Shown here: one piece after another, positions 53,601-64,000 of the stretch
Numbering within the stretch: the first letter of the stretch is position 1
How the letters are laid out: each line of letters starts with the position of its first letter
Translations under genes and position numbers: made by a program
Assembly: GCF_000150275.1 (NCBI RefSeq)
Contig: NW_002060968.1
Location: 43,797 to 107,796 of the forward strand
Direction of reading: 5' to 3'
DNA: 64,000 bases
Source: Trichoplax adhaerens
Taxonomy: Eukaryota > Placozoa > Uniplacotomia > Trichoplacea > Trichoplacidae
The notes under the pieces: generated by a model
Seen by the model: the letters and a program-made list of their open reading frames with translations, nothing else
The model's database searches: none
What the model was told of the DNA's origin: nothing

Positions 53601-56600
53601 GGCCATTCATTCAAATAGTATTTTATACAGTTTCTTAACATAGACAGATAAAACAACATGTGTACATACTTCAAACTATCTAGAGGAATGTCGGTTTGCG
53701 GTACTTCCGCATTATCATGAAATATATAATCCCAGATCTCAGGAGTCATTTGATCAGCCCTATCACAAATTTTAATATATGGAATTACAACATCAAATCG
53801 TTCAAGTATACAGATTATTTAATATCAAGTTGATATAACATACTTTATATTTAGTGGGCTTTCACCGGATCCATCAAAGACACCGCCTTGCAGCAAATGA
53901 CAAACCGTATAAAATGCCATGTAAATAGTGGAATCAGATAATGATTCGATTAAATATTGCTGATCACACGGAAGTAAAGTTCCAAGGCCGTACGATCGCG
54001 AGCATGCATATTCATGTAATTCAGTAATGGTGCGTTCAAACCCCTTGCGAGAATTTTCGGGATAGCTATACATAAGTAAACGTATAGACAATTAATTTAA
54101 TATCGATAACTATACGTGCTACTTGAAAATATTTAATAAATTTAGATTAACTCTTACGTATTAACTCGCTCAAGGCATTTGCGAGCTAAAGCTTTCCAGG
54201 AATCATCGCCATAGTCTAAATACCTATTGTTGATAATTATTTCTTTAAGATATTCTCCATCATTGAAATAGTTGAAGTTGTTTAACTTACCATTGATCAC
54301 ATAACGCCATGACACATTCATCCCCTGATCGTGACATTACTTTCTTCTCCGTTTCCATGTATATTACTGCTCCATTCTGATATATTTAATTATAAGTATT
54401 AGCTAATGATACGCAAAGTTTAGGAAACCTTTTTCACAATACTGCCATTTCAATCAAAATTTATTAACCGTATCGACTAGTAATTTCTGTATCTTTTTCT
54501 TAATGTCTTGAACTTTTTGTCCTTTGAAATCACCAACTAACATTACCTAAGTATTAAGAGGAGTTAGGAATAAAGTATCTTCTATGAAAGAATATTCACC
54601 AATTACATTATCGTCCGTTCATCAGAGTAGATAATTAACCAAAATTAATTCCTTAATCTTATTTAGCATTTATGTTACTTTTTTACCCCATGATAAAATC
54701 CGCCAAGATATGTCATTTCCTTGGCCTTCGCTAACTTCTCCTTATCATTTTGGCTAGTAATTTTTAATTTTTCATACGCAGCAACAGCACTTAAATCACC
54801 GAACTCAGGGACGTTCATAATGGGAACCTAAAGTGTTATAATGGTTAACAAATAGTTTACAGTAATTGCCTAATAATAGTAATTGATAACCAATAAACAT
54901 CATCTCTTACGGGATCAAATGGGAGTACTTTATCATCCGATAAATTGAATTTAGCCCTAAGATCCTATATATTAATTCAAGAGTAAAATCTTTGTTGAAT
55001 ACACAGATGTATTCCTTTAAAAGCTATTTTTAATAGGGTGCATTAATCTGAATGCATTCGTTAAATGTGTATGCACACTGTATGTTATGGATATATATTC
55101 CATTCCTGAATACGGTAATAGTAAATAAAATCAAAATTAAGAATTTTAAACGACAATAGCATTGTTGTCTTACTTTTTTTCTCTTGATATCGCAAAGAGC
55201 AGCGTAATCATCAGTTGAATCTGACGGAACAGATGTTACAATTCCAGTACCTATACCAAAAGATATCCAAAGGCTGTTAAATTGCCTTACGAAATATGAT
55301 TACTAAAGATACCATTTCCGCTGACCTTTTCCTTCTAGAATGGTAAACATTGGCCAAGCATAAACTTTCTCATATGAAGACAACGGAGCCTTCAATCCAG
55401 CGCCGATAAGGTCCTATATGTTGACACAGAGTATTTATCTTAGGCTTTGTTTAGTCTACAACAGTAAATGTATAAGATTTTTATTAGCAGCACTTACCTC
55501 TCCAATTAATTTTTCAACAACATCAATTACTCCTTCTTCTGGGGTAAACCCTTGATAGGAAATGTTTCTGGCAGCGCGATGGGTGGATACGTAAATTTCG
55601 TCGTTATTAACACGGTAAGCTATATACTAGATAGATTAAAAGTATAAAAAGTTAGACTTAAAGAATGCAATATAAATACCTATCCACTGCTAATGTAGTA
55701 CATGTGCCAACTACACAGTGCTGCATACAAGCACGTAAATCAACATGTTACGCTACTTGTATCTATTGTATAAATCAATACATAGCATTGCCAATTCGTT
55801 TCATTAAGCAGTATCCAGAATTTTTAATCTTTGTCAACTTTTCAAGTGTTGCTTGCTTTATGGCAATCAATACTTACCTCCATATCTGGCCTAACCCAGC
55901 AATTTGTCTGGCCATACATTGTTTCCGGTCTCAAAGTTGCTGCGATAAAAAAAACTGGCTTGTCTATAAGTTTCCTATTGATTAAATTAAATTTATATTA
56001 CGACACCAATTGCATCAGTAAATACTATTCATAAATGTCTTTTGCGTACCTTAATTTTTCATTTTCACTGCTAACTACCTTCATCTTAATTAACGTATAT
56101 TCTTGTCCGCCAACATTCTATAGAAATTATATAATATCTGTAAATGAAATTATGCATAAACATGGCAATCGCTTGCAACCTGAGAATAAACTTTTAAGTA
56201 TGTAAACAGGATCGATCAATTATTTTGCTAAGATATTCTACAACAGTCAATCATAAAGAATTCGGTATTATTACCTCTCCACTAGCGCGATCATGATCCA
56301 TACAAGGTTGACCATCCTTGGGTGAATATACTGTGTATCTGTTTTTGTTAAAATAATAGTAGACTTAGCAAGGAATACCGAATAAATTTCATAATATATA
56401 TCTCGTTTCAAACTTTTTCATGTCAAGATCCTACTCAGCAATATAGACAAAGATCATTAAACCTCTTTCCAAATTTCACTTTTCCTTGCTCTTTCAGTCT
56501 TATAAATTGCCAACGAACAAACGAATTATAATATGGATTAGCATCAGTCGTTATAAAACTCCTTCTCCAGTCGACCTAAATTTTAAATTGCACGATCGTG

Positions 56601-58180
56601 TCTTAATTTAGTAACACTAGGCAACCAGTACCTCGAATTAACCGTTATCATTACCAACCTTTAAGCCCATATTTTTTAAATCTTTCTTGGCTAAAGGAGG
56701 GAAATAGCCTAGCCAATGTTTGGGATCAGCAAATCTATAAAGATACAGAGTTTCGATTAACGATCATGAAACAACTTTCACTTTACAGTAAATTAAAGTG
56801 AAGTACTTTTTAATCTCTTCATCCTTTAAACCTAAAGATCGCATAATTTCCCATTGGAATTTAGCCCCTCCAGTTTTGGCCAAGACTTTCGATTTACCCT
56901 ATGTAAGCAAATATAAATTCATCTTACACGATTGTCAAACGTAATCATGGAATTAATACAAGATCAATAGCTTGTATTTTACCTTTTTCTTGCGTTCTCC
57001 AACTTCAGCGGGATTAAATTCTTTCTTACTTTCTTCTTTATCGTTCGCAGAAGATTCGTTACGACCAGGGAATACAGGCGGATAGCCGAATGTTTCCATT
57101 TCGTATTTTAATTTATCAGCCGATGCCTTGAATAAGGTTTAAATGTAACGTCGTCAATTTATCAAGGATGCCGCAATATTTTAGAATAAGTTGTCATATA
57201 CCTTGATAGGCATTCCAGTACAATGTAGTCCAAACGGAAATAGACATCTTTTGCCTTTAAGACGTTGATAGCCAGAAATGAACTGTTATGAAATAAATTG
57301 ACACTTTTTAATTTTTTAAATACGCCTATTACACAGTACTGAATTTGCCAATACTGTTGGCATCATACCACTAAATTTAGCTACGAAAAGATGCACTGAC
57401 CTCATTCTAAAAGTATAGCCATCGTGTGACATAATTTTGGATTAAAATCGATGCCAAGGTAACGCATTTAATTCGAAATAAAAGTTAATAACTAGATTAG
57501 TTGTATATCATGTTTCGTAATTATTTATGAAGGAGTGATGATTCGCGAGAGGCTATGATAACGTAAATTAATTCATCATCACTATTATTATATTCTTTTT
57601 TTGTCTACCTTTGATATGGAGAAAGTATGGCCAAGATGTAATCTCCCATTCATGTAGGGGTATGGAAAGCAAGTGAAATATCGAGGTTGGCTATTTAATG
57701 AGGCATAGTAGGCGTTAATATACGTATGAAGAGCGTAAATGATTAATGATACAAAAGCAACTTTTCGATTAAAAAGGAAATAGTAAGCAAGAAATATCGA
57801 AATTTGATCGATACTGTCGTAAATACATATGAATAGATGCGTTTACAGCTAAATTATTATCATGAGTAGTAGTAAGCTTACTTCCAGTCTTCACTGTCGC
57901 GCTAGATAAAGAGAGAAAATGTTTAATTTTTTATTATGATGCTTTATATTGATTGAAAATACAGCTACTTATTTTTGCAATAATAGATATTTATCAAAAG
58001 TTTGATCTATATTATTTATCGCATAAAGAAAGACAAGAATGCCAATTATCATATTGCACTTACATCAGGCGCGTCTACTTCGAAGGTTTTTTCACGCTCC
58101 CATTTGGCCTGAATCTCAATTTCGATAGCACGTAAGGTATTGACTTTAGTCGTTCCTTTACGACTTTCTTGGATTGTTGT
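50699..58180 (-). CDS. LARS1: Cytosolic leucyl-tRNA synthetase (first exon not placed)
   Basis: Thirty-seven minus-strand exons were joined with every phase consistent: 58064-58180, 57882-57901, 57609-57690, 57401-57406, 57202-57282, 56983-57126, 56807-56898, 56659-56734, 56463-56575, 56275-56338, 56050-56117, 55878-55974, 55498-55626, 55326-55413, 55174-55250, 54911-54964, 54687-54827, 54469-54546, 54291-54376, 54158-54223, 53844-54065, 53670-53759, 53421-53549, 53272-53323, 53124-53187, 52918-53030, 52773-52849, 52595-52685, 52431-52502, 52239-52307, 51995-52132, 51780-51899, 51590-51697, 51410-51514, 51203-51301, 50947-51112, 50699-50904. That gives 1199 residues plus a few at the start (human 1176). 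It charges tRNA-Leu. It shows HLGH (HIGH motif), the CP1 editing domain ([24 protein letters not shown]), KMSKQ in place of KMSKS, and the C-terminal ubiquitin-like end. The start exon is missing; one candidate is ATG-ACG at 59672-59677. Confidence 0.95.
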
Positions 58181-58630
58181 CTAACAGGGAAACATAAACC
58201 AGTCATTCTCTACCATCAAACAACATTTACAATATCATTCATCATGCACATAGCAAATTCCATGATAAAAATAGCAATGATAAAGCCAGTATCCACTGCT
58301 GCTAGCTAATGCATAATGTATTGCACGATTGTATCAATCATTCCGCCATTCGATCAGTATCTCTAGGAACTCTTAGAAGAGTTGCATCATCACGATTTTA
58401 ATTCAAATACCATTCACCCTTATGGCAACATCATCGATACCATTTCGGAAATCACTCTTAATTACCATAAATGAATTTTGAATAGCTACCGAACGTTGTT
58501 CTAATGACTGCATATGGAGTTAGTGATCAAACTAGTCAGCAAAAATACATGGCTATGGTAGGCTACAACTAAACAGAGAATCACTAAACGTTGTAGCATT
58601 GCAAAGCATAGCATATCATGTCGAAAAGAA
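58181..58630. other. Upstream region or first intron of the leucyl-tRNA synthetase gene
   Basis: The acceptor before 58180 shows an intron begins here on the minus strand. Where it ends is unclear: candidate ATG-plus-donor combinations exist near 58233-58253, 58466 and 59672-59677. No other feature was seen. Confidence 0.4.
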
Positions 58631-59605
58631 ATAGAATTGGCGAAACAGGAATGAATGGAGAATCAATCGTAAAGTAATTACAGTAACTTGGATGATATTT
58701 TGCATCCATTCCTTGACATGTTAATCATTGTTGTTATTATAAACATGACATCAGGCATAGACTAGCGAAATACTAGACGTGAGACATTAAGCACGTAGAA
58801 GAGAATTTACTGCACGATGGTAACCATGACGAAAGAGAATTCAGATTGGTAAAACAGAACCGATTGGCGAACCGATGTAAGACAATTACAGTCACTTGAA
58901 TGGCATTTTAGCATCCATTTCTCGATTAATAGTATGGTATAATCCTCTATTCATAAAACTTGTAAAAGAGCAGAACATGACATCGAGAAGAGTATTCAAT
59001 TGTGGATTATGTATGATAGATGAGAATGGAGATTGATGGACTGGAGATGAATAGACAATCGACACTTGCATGGAGGACTAGAATGATTTTGCATCATGTC
59101 CTTGATGTAGTCAGTCATAATGCTACGCTGTATAATTAATTTATAAAATATCCGATGAAAAAGAGCCTCCTTGGACTACACGTTTCATTGCTATATAACA
59201 CGCAGAAGAGTATTTATTTATTGTCAGCATGGTCATGGAGACATGGAATTACTAAAGCAGAACTTCATCAAATAACTAGAATGGTATCTTGGATCCATCC
59301 CTTGGTTTGTTCACCATTATCATAGTATGGTATAATCACGATATTGAATATCAAATGAAGAATAGGACTATTTGATGGCATGATAAAGTAATGATCCAAC
59401 AAAAGCAAGAGCAATTGCAAAGGAAAGAAGATTGATTGAGAAGGACTGATTGGAGAAATGGTGTTTAAGCAAAACTCAGGACGGTTACTTGGCTGTACTC
59501 TTGCAACCATTGCTTGACTTGTCCGCCATGATAATCGTGTAATAAGACATCCAATGAAGAGTAATAAAATGGAATAACATGATCCATGAGTGGTACAACA
59601 TATAG
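58631..59605. repeat. Degenerate tandem array of ~180-215 bp units (five copies)
   Basis: Copies start near 58631, 58842, 59031, 59247 and 59428. Each has a GATTGG-type opening, then TTGCATCCATTCCTTGA-like words (58704, 58908, 59090, 59288, 59502), then a TGGTATAATC/CATGACATC segment. Divergence is high. The array lies at the 5' side of the leucyl-tRNA synthetase gene and may be inside its first intron. Confidence 0.7.
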
Positions 59606-59997
59606 GTGAGTGTTGATGAAAAATAGAAGCGGAAAAATGAGATCAATTCGAGAAGATTAAGCATGGCTTACCGTCATGATGGATGGAGGAAAATGGAGTC
59701 CAGGCACATGGATACCACTGCGCATGCGACATGCATTTTCCAGGTAGTTAATTTCCGTGAAGCCAAAAAGAGAAAGTGTGCAAAATGAGCTGTCATGTTA
59801 CCTCAGCCCATATCCTAAACAGAGCGTCAATATTCATACATAATACTGTAGATAAAATCGGATTTGTTATCACTATACGAACTCGATATGGACACTATTC
59901 TGCACATTGTTTCTACTACCTATTGCGCAATACTGATTGTCTATAATCCATCGCTGTTGCGCCTAGTGTAGTTCCAACTTGAGCACTTTAATACAGG

Positions 59998-60600
59998 TTA
60001 CTGACTAGATTAAGCGGCATGTTTGCGTTGCTTATCGACGGATCAATCGCTCTATCCCTTTGCCAACTCGCAATTGCTATCATTGCAGTGTAATCCATTT
60101 ATGCTAAAGGAATGTTTGCTACAGTAGACTGAAAGCGTTCAACACTGTCCTTCTCTGTTCCTGAGCATAAACTATGGCCAAAATTCGAATATTTCTTCAT
60201 ATAGCCTACTAATGAAGCTAAACTCTATATTTGCATTAGTTTGGAGGACTTTCAGGTAGTTTTATAACAGCAATATTTTCATACAGCTTTTTGACTAGAC
60301 CAAATGATCTACTTGCGTTAGTGGGGTATGGTTATACCGCGATTGGCTAGCTCGATGGATAGCTTGCTCATCGATTGTTGTATGGAAGAGTCGTATTTCC
60401 TTATAGGTTACTGACTAGACTTGATGGCATGTTTGCGTTAGTAGAGTATATATACGAAACTGAGGAGCAACTAAGTTAATCCCTTGCACATCTAGATTGA
60501 CCTCCATGATTGCAGTATAAAGCACTGATTGCTATGGAGTGTTTGGTATAGTAGGTTAAAAGCATCCATCTTGCTTCTTCCCAGTTCCTCTCCGCCATGT
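59998..60600. repeat. ~410-430 bp repeat upstream of NUDCD2
   Basis: GGTTACTGACTAGATTAAGC at 59998 returns as GGTTACTGACTAGACTTGAT at 60406, with a diverged third member at 60286. The block 60067-60165 (ATTGCAGTGTAA, GCTAAAGGAATGTTTG) is echoed at 60500-60598 (ATTGCAGTATAA, GCTATGGAGTGTTTG). It abuts the NUDCD2 promoter. Confidence 0.65.
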
Positions 60601-60728
60601 TCCAGCTGACTGGATGCCATCGTTGATTCTGTGAAATTCGCTCTTTTACACGCTTTCTTTTTGCAATAATTAGTTTAGGAAGTATCTAAAAGGCTTGTTT
60701 CCAGTTCTTCTTGTTATGGTTAGTCAGG

Positions 60729-63057
60729 ATGAGCCATTTCGATGAGAAAACGCAAATTGTCAGCAGTAAAACCGAGTGGGGATTATGGTACCAAACCATC
60801 GATGAAGTTTTCATTGAAATCAATCTTCCACCAGGTACTAAAGGAAAAGATGTTGCCTGCAAATTGACCGCTACAGATATTCAAGTTGCAGTCCAAGATC
60901 AAGTTTATATCGAGGTATGGAATAGATTGATTTTATTGGTAGGCTGTAAGCTACATATTGGGTTGGATTAGAATTAAAATGGAGCTTCGAGACAGTCCAT
61001 GGAGTGCCAGTGTAGATTACATATGACTGCAAATCCAATTATGCTGATGACAGTGGGATAGCATAGTGCGATTGGATTAAAATGTAGGTCTCGCCTGAGG
61101 TATAGCGATACATGGTTTGGTCAATAAGATGCAATGGATTCGACGGCATGATACGATACAATAGTCTCGTAAAAGAACAAATGGAGAATATAGCTTACAG
61201 AGCATGATGGATGGGAGAACAATCAATAACATCCAGTGTTAATGCGAGTGTTAATCGAGGCTAGATTCTATCGTAGATTGCATAGTCAATGTTAGATTTC
61301 ATGTTACCGTAGAGGCAAAATTTAGCATCAACCTTGCACGAGATAGTTGGTTGTGGAAGAGCCAAAATTCAACCTCAATGGAGGTATTAAGATGTGCCTG
61401 ATACCTTGTTACAAAAGAGCCAAAATAGAGTGCCAGCTGAGATTGAAATCGAGTGTAGATTAGATAGCATGATGTACAATATATATAGGTTAATTAAGAA
61501 TCAACCTTGCACTAGATAGTTGGTTGTGGAAGAGCCAAAATTCAACCTCAATGGAGGTATTAAGATGTGCCTGATACCTTGTTACAAAAGAGCCAAAATT
61601 GAGTGCCAGCTAAGATTGAAATCGAGTGTAGATTAGATAGCATGATGTACAGTATGTATATATATAATATATACAATGAAAAACTCAAGTATCAGCAATA
61701 ATTAGAATAAGCTGTGGATTAGATATACGTACATTATATTGCATATAGTGCAAAATTGAGTCTCACAGGTTGCAATCAAGTATGCTGTCGATGACATATT
61801 ACATTGCAATAGAGTCTAATTGGGTATTGAAGTAGTTGCTATGCTACGTTGATGTTACTATGTACAATAATGAAACTACCACCACAATATTGGTATAAAA
61901 TTATGGATATTATGTTGTAAAAGTGAAGATTGAGTAGCTACAGAAGTTAGAATATCTTGTGAAATAGCTATCGTGTTGTAGTGAGATATCACAATTGTAG
62001 TACAGTCAATGATCGAAGTTGCGCAACATTAGCTCTGATCGAATAAGCACAGTCCTACGGGGAAAGAGATTGAAAATGACAAGCTTTTATAATTTTAACG
62101 ACTGTTACAGAGTGGCATACTAATATTATAATAAAATCGATATAGGGTAAATGGTTCAGTAATGTCGTCAGCGAGGATTGCGTATGGACAGTAGGTAAGG
62201 GAAAAGTAGGGATACACCGTATTTGAAATCTTGTATATAACTGCTATCCTGTGATACCTTCAAAATATCGTAAAAATCTTGACTTGGATATGCATATCTT
62301 TTGACTGTCCACTCCACGACTCCTAAAACAAAAAAATGGGCTCGTCAATGGCTATAGAGGATAGGAAGTTGTTAAGGATAATTTGCCAAAAATCCGTGCG
62401 AGATCCTGGTAAAGGATGGAAGTCTTTAACAAAGGATAAGTACCAAGCTGATGTTTGGACAATGACAGAAATGGAAAAGAAATTAACTTTAGAAAGATTT
62501 CAAAGAGAGGTTAACTTATAGTAAAAACAAAATTTTATTATTATGATAGCTGCTCTATAATACAACTTTCCTGACTTACTAATGAGGTAGATGGGTGCAT
62601 GGTCTAAGCTAGTCCTGTAATACGATCCATTTTACTGAAAGGATTTTAGAGTAAAGTTAATCTGTAGATGACCGCGAATAAGAATTAGTATAGAGCTTGC
62701 AACAAAGAAATCACGCTAAGGATGATTTACGTGTTGTAGCAGCAGTAATCTCAATAAGATTCATTAGAGATATCGAGTTGGAAATATCGTAGTGTAATTG
62801 AGACCATGACATTAGTGAAAATAGATATCATTGCTATCGTAGTAAAATAACTGTGCTACTGCCGCATTACTAGCAGTATAAAGTACAATGTTATTTAATT
62901 AGATACATAAACTTAACAATTCTTGCAAAGCTCTTTTATTTTATTGTCTTCTAATAGTGTGTTTTTGCCTATGGTATAGAATCCTGGCTTCGATTTTAGT
63001 GGAGCTGAAGTCACAGGAAATTTTGCAGATGGCGGACCTAAACTACCTGAACGATAA
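60729..63057 (+). CDS. NUDCD2: NudC domain-containing protein 2
   Basis: Four phase-consistent exons, 60729-60914, 62146-62194, 62358-62509 and 62980-63057, give 154 aa (human 157). The protein is a CS/p23-like domain co-chaperone of the NudC group that works with HSP90 clients such as LIS1. Family signatures: the start MSHFDEKT, TEWGLWYQTIDEVFIEI and PPGTKGKDV, the small exon 2 with CVWTV, then KKLTLERFQRE and the end NPGFDFSGAEVTGNF. The ATG chosen matches the family N-terminus; an out-of-frame ATG lies 13 bases upstream. Intron 1 carries a 172 bp tandem duplication. Confidence 0.93.
61328..61668. repeat. Near-perfect 172 bp tandem duplication in NUDCD2 intron 1
   Basis: Copies 61328-61499 and 61500-61668 differ at only a handful of positions (for example CACGAGATAG against CACTAGATAG). 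This indicates a recent event. No coding content. Confidence 0.95.
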
Positions 63058-63690
63058 ACTCATAAAAAAATAGGATGTGTTTTATGTACACTAGTAGAAT
63101 TGCGTCTATGAAATATTATGGTAATATGATCAAACGTATTCGTCACATTACGGTACACAATTGACTTATTTAGTCTATCCAGGCAAAATATCGCTTTATT
63201 AAAACTACCTGTATACTAAAGATTGAAGTCAAATTCTACAGCGATACGGACATTCATAATTCATTTACTTAATCTACTTCTTACGGGTTGAAAATGGGTA
63301 ACTGAAGATTTAACGCCTAACGAATTTAAACTAAATATTTCAGGCATCTTTGACTAAGTTGTTCAAATTATATTATATTACATGCTATATAAAGCACAGT
63401 GTATTATACAGTAGATAGTAGTTCGGTAAATATATTCACAGCTACTTCAAGGTTGAATAAAGATTTACAAAAACCAATCACAACATTGGACTAAAATGTA
63501 GGATGAACTTTAAGCATAATGTAAATCATATTCGCGAAATAATTTACGCTAAATTGCTATGCATTATTTTAGACTATAGTAGGGCTAATATAAATTTTAG
63601 CAAATACCGAATTAATTGCATCTTAAACGATGCCAATTCAGTATTGTACTTAGAAATTATGCTAACTTTAATTATGTACTTTCAATTACC
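63058..63690. other. Spacer 3' of NUDCD2
   Basis: AT-rich DNA with short open frames only; nothing recognisable. Confidence 0.4.
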
Positions 63691-63956
63691 ATAATATAAA
63701 CAACTCGACGTCAGGAATGCATTGATCAGGATATTGTCCATCTTTATTCTTTAGCTTGTAAATATTGGTTAACCTTATGAATAATTTGAAAGAAATTAAT
63801 TCTCTTAAACTACTGACCTGACCATATTGTATACGTACGTATATATCCACGTGCATTGTTATAAAAATTTTGTGTCGATCTGTTCTAAATTCCACTGTTA
63901 TTTGCAGCAAAGGTTTACTACCCTTCAAGTTATTACGTATCTTACCCTATAAACCC
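63691..63956 (-). CDS. Possible exons of an unidentified gene running off the right edge
   Basis: On the minus strand an acceptor (TTTATAG) near 63957 opens a ~40-codon stretch with SKPLLQITVEFRTDRHKIFI that ends at a GTCAGT donor near 63831. A second stretch (63690-63766) follows another acceptor, reads LTNIYKLKNKDGQYPDQC, and ends at a GTAATT donor. Both look more protein-like than chance frames, but their phases do not join as drawn, so at least one boundary is wrong. I do not recognise the family. Confidence 0.3.
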
Positions 63957-64000
63957 GACTTATTAGCAAATTAGATGAACTGTTTTTCTAATTAAATAGG

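Noticed and set aside
55665..56034. Plus-strand frames of 106 and 67 codons
   Set aside because: They overlap antisense to a verified editing-domain exon and its introns.

Overview
The window is nuclear DNA from an animal, AT-rich, with compact but intron-dense genes. None of the multi-exon genes is readable as a single ORF. I rebuilt six of them by joining exons with matching splice phases and checking each against the remembered domain order of its family. They are an alpha-1,6-fucosyltransferase (FUT8-like), ANKLE2, a CHIC1/2 protein, a catalytically complete MTM1/MTMR1/MTMR2-type myotubularin, cytosolic leucyl-tRNA synthetase (37 exons visible) and NUDCD2. A seventh gene encodes a ROCO GTPase flanked by death-fold domains, and beside it lies a single-exon TPR gene with a decayed tandem copy. 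Base composition, short introns, these families and the ROCO/death/TPR genes fit a placozoan (Trichoplax/Hoilungia type) best. That assignment is an inference from gene content, not a database match.

Layout. 1-4.5 kb: gene-poor, with a long inverted repeat, one half of a ~2.2 kb segmental duplication and a relic of a fucosyltransferase 3' end. 4.6-8.25 kb (+): FUT8-like gene, preceded by a GTAC-palindrome cluster. 8.3-10.9 kb: second half of the duplication. 12.7-15 kb: degenerate ~190-410 bp tandem array. 16.3-20.9 kb (+): ANKLE2, 11 exons, with two F-box-like relics in intron 2. 23.7-24.5 kb: ~390 bp tandem duplication rich in GTAC palindromes. 24.85-29.27 kb (+): CHIC gene, 6 exons. 31.5-37.4 kb (-): myotubularin, 24 exons. 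37.9-39.4 kb: minisatellite. 39.9-44.9 kb (-): death-ROC-COR-death gene. 45.9-47.4 kb (-): intact TPR gene; 48.2-49.2 kb (-): its tandem pseudogene. 50.7-58.2 kb (-): leucyl-tRNA synthetase. 58.6-60.6 kb: two families of tandem repeats. 60.7-63.1 kb (+): NUDCD2. 63.7-63.96 kb (-): possible exons of a gene that continues past the right edge.

The conserved genes are not an operon or pathway cluster; they work separately in N-glycan core fucosylation, nuclear envelope reassembly, membrane trafficking, phosphoinositide turnover, translation and co-chaperoning. The part most likely to be lineage-specific is 39.9-50.3 kb. There a ROCO GTPase with N- and C-terminal death domains sits next to a recently duplicated kinesin-light-chain-like TPR gene on the same strand. 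That resembles the expanded signalling or innate-immune-type repertoires of early-branching animals. The other strong theme is recent local duplication at every scale, from 30 bp palindromes to whole genes.
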